64,000 nt of DNA, from the NCBI RefSeq assembly GCF_900103875.1, contig NZ_LT629705.1, positions 5,961,001-6,025,000 on the forward strand, read 5' to 3'. The DNA comes from Pseudomonas arsenicoxydans. Lineage in GTDB: Bacteria > Pseudomonadota > Gammaproteobacteria > Pseudomonadales > Pseudomonadaceae. How positions within the stretch are numbered: position 1 is the stretch's first letter; each line of letters begins with the position of its first letter. Below, one piece after another: positions 1-6,168 of the stretch. The notes under the pieces are model-generated. The model saw only the letters and a program-made list of their open reading frames with translations. It made no database searches and was not told the DNA's origin. Both the position numbers and the translations under genes were made by a program.

Positions 1-402
1 CACCCACGCTCCACGCTCTACAACTATATCCAAATCCCAACAATAGGCACTAATATGGTTATCTTTTTTTGATAGAACAGTCATGCGTCGACATTGTGAG
101 AGCGATGAGGTTTTCAGCCCAAGTCCATAACGTCCCATATCATCAACTGCACGCTCAATAAGCGGGTTTGTACTACCGTGCCGCATAGCATTTATCAGAA
201 TATCTGGAGACATTCCGAAACCATCATCTATTATTGCGACGTACGGGTCATCGTACGGTCTAAACTCGATTCTAATTTTTTTAGCTGAAGCCGAAATGCT
301 GTTATCAATCAGATCTGCTAGAGCAGATTCTAGCGTGTATCCGATTGAACGCATCGACTCCATGAGCGAAGCGGCATGCGGGGGATGCTGAATCTCTCTC
401 AT
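1..402 (-). CDS. GHKL (MutL/Hsp90/MORC-like) ATPase, N-terminal part, cut by the window edge
   Basis: The 134 visible codons run from ATG at 402 off the left edge in an open frame. They show the ATP-binding landmarks of the GHKL fold in order: an N box around residues 25-38 (ESALADLIDNSISA, with the Mg-binding Asn), a G1 box (IIDDGFGMS) and a G2 box (GRYGLGLKTSS). This is the N-terminal ATPase module of MutL/MORC-like proteins. GHKL ATPases next to a C5-methyltransferase and Vsr are a known arrangement in restriction-like loci (the prokaryotic paraMORC group), so a defence role is inferred. No ATG lies upstream before the in-frame stop at 466-468; the SD is weak (GGCAACGG). The family's C-terminal part, and any Z1, helicase or nuclease partners, would lie to the left. 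A stand-alone sensor kinase is less likely, because the N box begins almost at the N terminus and no H box is seen. Confidence 0.8.
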   Translation of the reverse strand, partial: MREIQHPPHAASLMESMRSIGYTLESALADLIDNSISASAKKIRIEFRPYDDPYVAIIDDGFGMSPDILINAMRHGSTNPLIERAVDDMGRYGLGLKTSSLSQCRRMTVLSKKDNHISAYCWDLDIVVERGAWV

Positions 403-716
403 GACACTGTTACCGTTGCCTTCGACTTGGACAATGCTACTACGCCTTCCAACATTCCTTGTCTCCTAGCTCTTTAAGATCAAAGACTTAAAATAAATTT
501 TGTCCAAAAAACTCTTCTGAAAAGCCCCATACTCCGGATCTTCAGGAGCAGATAGACGCCTTCAATGCCATGCCTTCGCCATCATTCTTTTCACAAAAAT
601 GTTTCCAACGCAAGTAAAGACAAACGACCACATGGAATTCTCATGAAATCAAACAAAAAAAGGCCTCGCATTTTGACAAAAACGCGAGGCCAACCGGACG
701 ATTAGCTGCAGTCGTT
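403..716. other. Intergenic gap between the GHKL ATPase and methyltransferase genes
   Basis: No convincing gene is seen in these 314 bases. The stretch is AT-rich compared with the rest of the window. It should hold the promoter of the leftward ATPase gene, but I see no clear -35/-10 pair. It ends in the methyltransferase terminator, so the ATPase gene is probably transcribed separately from the methyltransferase gene although both point left. Confidence 0.5.
654..691 (-). terminator. Rho-independent terminator of the methyltransferase gene
   Basis: An inverted repeat GGCCTCGC (662-669) / GCGAGGCC (684-691) is followed, in leftward reading, by a run of seven T (positions 661 down to about 654). 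It lies 25 bp beyond the methyltransferase stop codon at 717. Confidence 0.85.
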
Positions 717-2297
717 CTATGCACTCCTTATGATCGACTCAACGATCTTTGCAATTTTTCCCGCAAGTAATGGTGGTACAGCATTACCGACTTGATGATA
801 TTGTTGAGTACGGTTACCTAGAAAAAAATAGTTATCCGGAAATGTTTGGATACGGGCAGCTTCGCGCACAGTCAAACTTCTGCACTGATTTGGATCATAG
901 TGAATAAAATAATGACCATCCTTGGATATATGACTGGTTATGGTTGAAGCAACTTGGCCTTTTAATTGAACCCTAAATCTATCGCTAAATTTTCCCGTCT
1001 CCCAGTTCTTATGATCTGGTGCCAAGCCCGCTAAAGTAAACTCTTGATGCCCCTTCGGGGAAGTTAAATGCGCATCACCGAATACAGCCGCGTATACATA
1101 TCGCCGAAGGTCGGAAGTCATATGGCCGCGCGCCTCGTGATTAAGCCATACACCGAGCCGCTCATCTGATAACCAACTATCAAGATCCGGTATGTCGACC
1201 CTGCCTGACCAGCTATTGCTTTTTCTTACTCGTAGTCCGCCATTATTTAGTCTGCCACCGGAAAATGAATCTCGAAAAATCTTCAATTTCATTTCTAGTT
1301 TAGGATCCTTCTTTCCTGAAGAGATCAAATCAGATCGAAGCTCATCAAGGTGTCTAATAACCTGGCTGCACCACGCATCAGCACTGTCCTGCCCTCTCGA
1401 CAACGTGCTCCGAAGTGGCGGTAGCGTACCGATCATCTGCTCCACAGTAGGGCCTTTGGACGGCTTCAGTTTGTGTTCATGCAGCCCTTTAAGATAACGC
1501 TCAGATACTCCAACTAATATCACTCGATGCCTACTTTGTGGCACACCGTAATTTTCAGCTCGAATTACAAAATTGTTTAGATCTAACTTGAGCGGGTCAT
1601 CGCCACTTTCATATACATCATCTGTCACCAACGAACATATTCTATATCTGTTTTCAGATTCGGCGAGTCCTCCCAAGGCAAGGTCGGGATCAGCGAGATC
1701 TTTTAGAATCTGCGGGAAAATTTGCTCTCCTCCAACTTTGGACGACAAAATCCCCTTAACATTTTCCATTACAAAAACGGCTGGTTTTTTACTTTGAATT
1801 ATCCTTAAGTACTCTCTGTATAGAAAGTGTCGATGATCATCTTCGGCCTTGTATTCCAGATTCCCTTTGTTTCTCGCTCTTCCGACAATTGAATAAGCTT
1901 GGCAAGGAGGTCCGCCTATTAGAACCCACGGCTTAGTTGTATCCAGCCTTTCTTCAAGTATACGATCTAGTTCAGCATTCCCCTCGGGGCTCCCTAGCTT
2001 GATCTGCCTCGCCTCTTTGTCAGCAATTTCCCACTCTTTCAAACTGCGTGACGTCCACGGGTGCTCGACTCCCGCGGTTTCGCAAAAATAGTAATAGTCG
2101 TCCAACGCAGCACGATTGTTTTTTTTCAGAGCGCGATAGAAAGCTCGAAGTCGTAAAGTGGATCGAGCGAACGGATCCATTTCTGCGGAGACCAATACTT
2201 CAAAGCTTTTCCCCTCATTCAGGGAGGAAAAACCTTCACCAAGCCCTCCTGGCCCAGCGAAGAGATCAACGACCTGTAAAGGTTGATCAAAATTCAT
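717..2297 (-). CDS. dcm: DNA (cytosine-5-)-methyltransferase
   Basis: 526 aa. It transfers a methyl group from SAM to C5 of cytosine at a specific DNA site. Canonical C5-MTase motifs are in order: motif I DLFAGPGGLG (11-20), motif IV GGPPCQAYS (128-136, catalytic Cys132), motif VI ENV (178-180), motif VIII QSRHR (254-258), and motif X QVGNAVPPLLA near the C terminus. The target-recognition region (about 265-470) is long and unlike the short Dcm of E. coli, so specificity cannot be read. Start ATG at 2297 fits, with motif I at the normal distance from the N terminus. It diverges from vsr with only 27 bp between start codons. Together with vsr and the GHKL ATPase it suggests a restriction-modification or defence locus rather than an orphan housekeeping Dcm. 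Codon use is more AT-rich than the core genes to the right, which suggests transfer. Confidence 0.95.
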   Translation of the reverse strand: MNFDQPLQVVDLFAGPGGLGEGFSSLNEGKSFEVLVSAEMDPFARSTLRLRAFYRALKKNNRAALDDYYYFCETAGVEHPWTSRSLKEWEIADKEARQIKLGSPEGNAELDRILEERLDTTKPWVLIGGPPCQAYSIVGRARNKGNLEYKAEDDHRHFLYREYLRIIQSKKPAVFVMENVKGILSSKVGGEQIFPQILKDLADPDLALGGLAESENRYRICSLVTDDVYESGDDPLKLDLNNFVIRAENYGVPQSRHRVILVGVSERYLKGLHEHKLKPSKGPTVEQMIGTLPPLRSTLSRGQDSADAWCSQVIRHLDELRSDLISSGKKDPKLEMKLKIFRDSFSGGRLNNGGLRVRKSNSWSGRVDIPDLDSWLSDERLGVWLNHEARGHMTSDLRRYVYAAVFGDAHLTSPKGHQEFTLAGLAPDHKNWETGKFSDRFRVQLKGQVASTITSHISKDGHYFIHYDPNQCRSLTVREAARIQTFPDNYFFLGNRTQQYHQVGNAVPPLLAGKIAKIVESIIRSA

Positions 2298-2324
2298 ATG
2301 CTAATTCTGCCAAAGGTAAACTGA

Positions 2325-2744
2325 GTGGATATCGTAGATAGCGCAACCAGATCGAGGATGATGGCTGCCATTCGTGGAAAAAATACTGGTCCCGAAATTG
2401 TGGTCCGGAGATACCTGCATGCCCTCGGCTATCGATTTCGTATACATCGAAAAGACCTACCTGGAAAACCGGACATTGTAATGCCGAAGCTTCGTACCTG
2501 TATATTTGTCCATGGATGCTTTTGGCACCGTCATCCAGACTGCAGATATGCTTACACACCGAAAAGCAGGCTCGATTTTTGGTTGCCAAAATTCGCTAAA
2601 AACGTTGAGAGAGACCTGGCAGCTCAGAGCGCCCTCCGTGAACTCGGATGGAACGTGGTGATCATCTGGGAGTGTGAAACAAAAAAAATCGATTTATTAC
2701 GCCAGAAAATCTACGAGGCCCTCGCTGCAAGCTCTCAGGTATAA
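2325..2744 (+). CDS. vsr: Very short patch repair (Vsr) endonuclease
   Basis: 139 aa, the full family length. Vsr nicks next to T:G mismatches created when 5-methylcytosine deaminates, starting short-patch repair. Visible motifs are the N-terminal SRMMAAIRGKNTGPE block (catalytic Glu), the LPGKPDIV strand with the active-site Asp, FVHGCFWHRH with the metal/zinc-region His and Cys, and the C-terminal GWNVVIIWECE strand. The start is GTG at 2325, preceded by AAAGGT at a good distance. It pairs functionally with the divergent methyltransferase, whose product creates its substrate. A terminator follows at 2854. Confidence 0.95.
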   Translation: MDIVDSATRSRMMAAIRGKNTGPEIVVRRYLHALGYRFRIHRKDLPGKPDIVMPKLRTCIFVHGCFWHRHPDCRYAYTPKSRLDFWLPKFAKNVERDLAAQSALRELGWNVVIIWECETKKIDLLRQKIYEALAASSQV

Positions 2745-2853
2745 ACATCACGGTTAGCGAACTTCTTAACAATTTTCGAGGGTTGACCGCCCGGCATTGA
2801 CCCCCTAGGCTCTCAATTCGGCGCCTAAGAAACGCCTCAACCAGAGCGGTCCT

Positions 2854-2882
2854 CCGCACCCGACAGTCATGCGGCTTTTTTT
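2854..2882 (+). terminator. Probable terminator after vsr
   Basis: CCGCA (2854-2858) and TGCGG (2870-2874) form a short stem with an 11-nt loop, followed by C and a run of T. It lies about 110 bp past the vsr stop. Confidence 0.6.
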
Positions 2883-2922
2883 CGTCTGCGGTTTCTCTAC
2901 GCCTGCGAGAAAATCCCCGTTA

Positions 2923-3000
2923 TGTCGGGAGTGGGCGAATACAAGACCCGAAAGGGGAATATGTCCGGCCCGTCTCTGGTGGGTTTCTTAGCTCCCGACA
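2923..3000 (+). ncRNA. Possible structured leader upstream of the Bro-N gene
   Basis: A perfect 9-bp inverted repeat TGTCGGGAG (2923-2931) / CTCCCGACA (2992-3000) encloses 60 nt that contains further pairing segments (ACCCGAAAGGGG and a GGTGGGTTT segment). It lies in the otherwise gene-free 2745-3127 gap, about 130 bp ahead of the Bro-N start. I think similar leaders recur ahead of small genes in Pseudomonas, but that is memory and not shown here. It could be a structured 5' UTR, a small RNA or part of a mobile cassette. Confidence 0.4.
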
Positions 3001-3127
3001 CCCATAACGAATGCCCTAAGAAAGCAGCCAGAGGTAAAGGAAATGCCTGACTACCCAACCTTCATGATGAAGGTGAATCGCCGTACCCATACGCCCAATT
3101 GCGCGCTTCTGTCTCAGGAGGCTCGCC

Positions 3128-3604
3128 ATGTCTGAACCGCTTGTTTCAACCCTCTTCACTCGTCACGACATCTACCTTCACGCGCTTCTAGTGGAGAACC
3201 AGGCTTGGTTCTGCGCTCATGACCTCGGGCGGCTGATGGGTAAATTCCTCGACGAACGCATGTCACGCAAGCTCGACGCAGACCAGCGACAGATGATGCT
3301 CGTGGATGCTCACGGCACTGCTGAAGAACGCCTGATGATCAGTGAGTCTGGCGTCTACGCATTGCTGGTTTATCACTATTGCCCGGAGTATCGGTTGCTG
3401 CGCGAATGGCTGACGCATCAGGTGATCCCAGCGCTCCGTGATGCGCGTCCATCACGATCCGTTGAGCGGCCAACGTTGAGCGTGCTGGACTGGCCGAAGA
3501 TGTCGCTCTGTATGCTGCACTGGCAGGATGAACCGTGGATTCGGTTGCGGGACATGCCTTGTGTGTTGACGGATGATCCATTCAATCAACGCAGATCCTG
3601 GTAG
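3128..3604 (+). CDS. Bro-N domain protein (phage antirepressor-like)
   Basis: 158 aa. The N-terminal two thirds carries the Bro-N signature: a short beta segment, WFCAHDLGRLMG (about residues 27-38), and SESGVYALLVYHYCPEYRLLREWL with the invariant glycine and the R-x-W near its end. Bro-N domains bind DNA and occur in phage antirepressors and in chromosomal copies. The C terminus (about 105-158) has no recognised domain. The start ATG has a perfect AGGAGG six bases upstream. No other phage genes flank it, so a single-gene accessory cassette is more likely than a prophage. It is followed by a strong hairpin. Confidence 0.8.
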   Translation: MSEPLVSTLFTRHDIYLHALLVENQAWFCAHDLGRLMGKFLDERMSRKLDADQRQMMLVDAHGTAEERLMISESGVYALLVYHYCPEYRLLREWLTHQVIPALRDARPSRSVERPTLSVLDWPKMSLCMLHWQDEPWIRLRDMPCVLTDDPFNQRRSW

Positions 3605-3656
3605 CGGAAGGCGTCGCGAGTATTACGAGGCTTCTGATTATTCATTGCCGTATAAA

Positions 3657-3690
3657 AAATCCGCTGCTTGAATTTCAAGTAGCGGATTTT
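3657..3690. terminator. Strong near-perfect hairpin, bidirectional terminator
   Basis: AAAATCCGCT (3657-3666) pairs with AGCGGATTTT (3681-3690), and the centre CTTGAATTTCAAG is itself palindromic. The stem is flanked by A and T runs, so it could terminate in both directions. It lies 53 bp past the Bro-N stop. Confidence 0.8.
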
Positions 3691-4019
3691 GTTTAAGTGG
3701 CGTATTCACTGACGCCATCGCGAGCAGGCTCACCTCTACAGGTTTGGTGTGTAGCCGCTGATGTCGGAGTGTTGAAACAGTCGCTGTCGTCATTCAAGCG
3801 ACTAGGAAAAATTCTCCGTGTCGCTTACATCGCCTGGAAAACTTCATCGGCACATGAACACAAAGAAAGCGAGCCGTAAGTATTGCGCTGCCATCCCGAT
3901 AAAAAGAGAAAACGCTTAGAGTCATCCAGGACTCGTCCTACAGCCACGATTAGCCACGTTCGTTAACGTCGCGCAGCCCCTTTTCCGGGGTTGCCGATGG
4001 ATGAACGAAAGGAAGATCA
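3691..4019. other. Gap upstream of the bacteriocin gene
   Basis: A 60-codon open frame (3697-3879) has no supporting ribosome site or recognisable product, so I do not call it. A small GC hairpin (CCCC TTTT CCGGGG, near 3976) precedes the bacteriocin start. I searched for a LexA box (CTGT-N8-ACAG) and for pyocin-type P-boxes and saw neither. Confidence 0.4.
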
Positions 4020-5198
4020 GTGGCTGGCAACAAGGACATTCCGCGGATTCAGAACCCACCCTCCGGTGATGGGCATCACGTCACTCACCGCTTCATGACC
4101 GCCACCGAATTGGCCGAGCGGGACGCCAGACAAAAAGCCTATGAGGCCATGCTGGCAAGGCAAGAAGCTTTCGAACGTAGCCGTCAGGTCATCGCAGAAA
4201 AGCAAAGGCCCACTCAAGCCGGATGTGTCTTCGCCAAGTCCTGCAAGCTGCCGGACGCCATCATTGATTACTCGAATCCCTCAGGGATGGTGCCGACCGA
4301 TAGCCTGAAAGACTACGGTGACGTGATTCTGCTGGGTGCTCGCGAAGCGAATGAATCAGGCGCTGTACCACTGAAGAAGATCAGTGGCACAGCGATTCCC
4401 GTCGGTTTTGGCTCCCTCGCCTTGGCCGGCTCGGCATTCGCCGCTGCTCCCGTGGTCGCTGCGAGCGCCGTAACAGCAACGCTGGTTGGCCTTGTTGCGC
4501 TGGTCACACCATCGAGTCTGGGCGACAGCTCGCTTTACAGCGAAGACCAACTCCGTTCGCTCAAACAGGCCCGCACCCGCGTTCGCCTGCGAGTCGAGCA
4601 ACAGACTGACGGCGGCCTCAAGGGATACGCTTTCTACACCGGCAAAAATCGCGATTGGGAAATGGTTGATGTCGCGCAGTTCACCTTGCGTGGCAGCCAG
4701 CAGGTGGCTGACCTGGGTGACGGCATTGAACTGATCTGGACACCGGCAGTGGATGGTTCCGACATCCTGGGCATTCCGGCGCTGGAGGCTGCCCCGCAAG
4801 CGCCGCAAATTTGGGTTTACCCGCCGACGAAAGCGGCTGACAGCATCATTGTGAATCCGGTGTATCCGCCGGAGTACAAGGATTTCATTCTTGTGTTTCC
4901 GGCTGATTCGGGGGTAAGGCCGGTCTATGTCGTTGTCAGTATTTCTCATCATTACTACCCGAAGCCACATACCTTGCCGGCCTTCCCGGATGCAAAATGG
5001 GCCCCAGGCAAAACCCGCATGAAGGGCGGGGGCCTACGTCCTCGTTGGAAGGATAAAAAAGGCACAATTTACGAATGGGACTTCCAGCACGGCGCAGTGG
5101 AGAAATACAACAAACGCGGAAAACACTTGGGCGAGTTTGATCACGCATCAGGCAATCAGACAAAACCAGCAGACCCAACGAGGACGGTAGAGCCATGA
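4020..5198 (+). CDS. S-type pyocin-like bacteriocin with colicin E3-type rRNase domain
   Basis: 392 aa. Residues about 69-310 match the pyocin-S translocation domain (GCVFAKSC, DYSNPSGMVP, the Ala/Gly-rich hydrophobic stretch 128-162, YAFYTGKN, VYPPEYKD). The C-terminal about 60 residues resemble the colicin E3 cytotoxic domain, which cuts 16S rRNA in the decoding site: TIYEWDFQHGAVEKY then LGEFD, GNQ and DPTR. The E3 catalytic residues have equivalents at Asp354, His357, Glu361 and Arg388, with one residue missing from the intervening loop. The start is GTG at 4020 behind AAAGGAAG. It overlaps the immunity candidate by ATGA. At 392 aa it is much shorter than classic S pyocins, with only about 65 residues before the pyocin-S part and no room for a normal receptor-binding domain. 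Delivery is therefore unclear: contact-dependent export or a cryptic cassette are both possible. Confidence 0.85.
   Translation: MAGNKDIPRIQNPPSGDGHHVTHRFMTATELAERDARQKAYEAMLARQEAFERSRQVIAEKQRPTQAGCVFAKSCKLPDAIIDYSNPSGMVPTDSLKDYGDVILLGAREANESGAVPLKKISGTAIPVGFGSLALAGSAFAAAPVVAASAVTATLVGLVALVTPSSLGDSSLYSEDQLRSLKQARTRVRLRVEQQTDGGLKGYAFYTGKNRDWEMVDVAQFTLRGSQQVADLGDGIELIWTPAVDGSDILGIPALEAAPQAPQIWVYPPTKAADSIIVNPVYPPEYKDFILVFPADSGVRPVYVVVSISHHYYPKPHTLPAFPDAKWAPGKTRMKGGGLRPRWKDKKGTIYEWDFQHGAVEKYNKRGKHLGEFDHASGNQTKPADPTRTVEP
4476..4586 (+). repeat. Direct repeat, copy 1 (inside the toxin gene)
   Basis: This in-gene segment encodes toxin residues about 153-189. It recurs in the same orientation and register at 5424-5534, 948 bp downstream, with only a few mismatches over about 105 bp. 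The two copies bracket the rest of the toxin gene and the immunity gene. Confidence 0.9.
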
Positions 5199-5422
5199 AG
5201 CACACGGTGATGGGTATCAATGAGGGAGACGACTTTGCTTCTTATGAGCACGTGCTTCCGATCAAAAGCGAGGAACTCGCGGTATTGATGGGCTGGAAGG
5301 ATCAAGAGGACTACGTGTATGACTACCAATTGACGAAGGAGCAAATTACAGCCATTGAACAGGCCTGCTCGGTTTCGTTTCCATCCGATCTCATTCTTTT
5401 TTTAACCACCAGTCAAAATTGA
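5195..5422 (+). CDS. Probable immunity protein of the E3-type bacteriocin
   Basis: 75 aa, acidic (YEHVLPIKSEELAVLMGW, KDQEDYVYDYQL). Its ATG overlaps the toxin stop (ATGA), the standard layout of bacteriocin immunity genes, which implies translational coupling. It is not obviously like the cloacin/ColE3 immunity family; it looks more like short Pseudomonas bacteriocin-linked proteins of unknown domain. Function is inferred from position only. The stop TGA sits at the edge of the duplicated toxin fragment, so the last residues may have been altered or truncated by the recombination that made the junction. Confidence 0.65.
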   Translation: MKHTVMGINEGDDFASYEHVLPIKSEELAVLMGWKDQEDYVYDYQLTKEQITAIEQACSVSFPSDLILFLTTSQN

Positions 5423-5423
5423 C

Positions 5424-5534
5424 GCAACGCTGGTTGGCCTTGTTGCGCTGGTCACACCATCGAGTCTGGGCGACAGCTCGCTTTACACCGAACACCAACT
5501 CCGTTCGCTCAAACAGGCACGCATCCGCGCTCCG
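5424..5534 (+). pseudogene. Duplicated fragment of the pyocin-S domain (direct repeat, copy 2)
   Basis: Starting two bases after the immunity stop codon, about 110 bp repeat toxin-gene positions 4476-4586 with few substitutions (for example Ser to Thr, Asp to His). The reading frame would still encode the same pyocin-S stretch but has no start signal and diverges after about 5534. It is a remnant, either of a partial tandem duplication or of a second toxin allele whose end was replaced. Confidence 0.85.
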
Positions 5535-5596
5535 TTTGAAAAGGCTCTAAAACGTTGTTACCCAGCCTCGGCCGATGGCTGCCCATGGTCCCTCGT

Positions 5597-6124
5597 TCAC
5601 TTGTTCATCATCTCGCTGTGATGTGCGTCTCCTTCCATCGCGTCCTTGCCATGGTCGGAAAGTTGGGCATCAAACCACTGGTGAAGCGCCGCTATCAAGG
5701 CTGGATCCGAGGTCTTGAAGGCCAATTCGGCTCCACCTTCGATGTCTTTGTAGGTGATCGCAATTTGCCCAGGCTTGGTCGCTTTCAGGTCCGCCAGGCC
5801 AGGCATGTCTTGGCCATGGATGTGCGCCGGGCCTGAGAAGTCGCCCTTGAGAAACCGCTCGCGGATGTCTTGAAGGTGCTGGCGAACCCACTGCACTTGG
5901 GCAGCATCCGCAGGCTTTTTGGCGACCACTTGCTGAATGCCGCCTTCAGCAGTCTTGGTGAAGACATGGGTCGTCGCTGCGAGACTGAACGGCATGACAT
6001 CCTTGCCGCGACCTGCAACCTCGGCTTGCCGTTGCGCGTCGTCGTTCGAATGGTCCGTGGTCTGAGCGTGGAGGTTCGCAGCAAGCACCGAGAGAACGAT
6101 TGAGGCGATGGCGGTTTTTAGCAC
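5597..6124 (-). CDS. Small exported protein downstream of arsA (database name aspartate carbamoyltransferase is unsupported)
   Basis: 175 aa if translation starts at GTG 6124, which has CGGAGAAAG just upstream; a longer frame to 6172 lacks such support. The first about 20 residues (LKTAIASIVLSVLAANLHAQ) form a signal peptide, so the product is periplasmic. The mature part is His/Asp-rich with conserved-looking blocks VMPFSLAATTHVFTKTAEGG, FSGPAHIHGQDMPGL and ALHQWFDAQLSDHGKDA. I recall relatives being labelled aspartate carbamoyltransferase, but at half that enzyme's size and exported it lacks the carbamoyl-phosphate motif (STRTR). The His-rich HIHG and C-terminal His hint at metal binding. 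It is 44 bp behind arsA and probably co-transcribed. Confidence 0.75.
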   Translation of the reverse strand: MLKTAIASIVLSVLAANLHAQTTDHSNDDAQRQAEVAGRGKDVMPFSLAATTHVFTKTAEGGIQQVVAKKPADAAQVQWVRQHLQDIRERFLKGDFSGPAHIHGQDMPGLADLKATKPGQIAITYKDIEGGAELAFKTSDPALIAALHQWFDAQLSDHGKDAMEGDAHHSEMMNK

Positions 6125-6168
6125 GGTCTTTCTCCGATGATGGAGGGCGTTGAGCCGACGCTGGCGCG

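Noticed and set aside
3128..3604. Prophage, suggested by the Bro-N antirepressor-like gene
   Set aside because: No integrase, structural, lysis or repressor genes nearby.
3697..3879. 60-codon open frame upstream of the bacteriocin
   Set aside because: No ribosome site, no recognisable product, begins in the flank of a terminator; likely chance.
3900..4019. SOS (LexA) or pyocin P-box control of the bacteriocin
   Set aside because: No CTGT-N8-ACAG and no P-box repeats were found in the upstream region.
5597..6124. Annotation of the exported protein as aspartate carbamoyltransferase
   Set aside because: Too short, exported, and without carbamoyl-phosphate or aspartate binding motifs.
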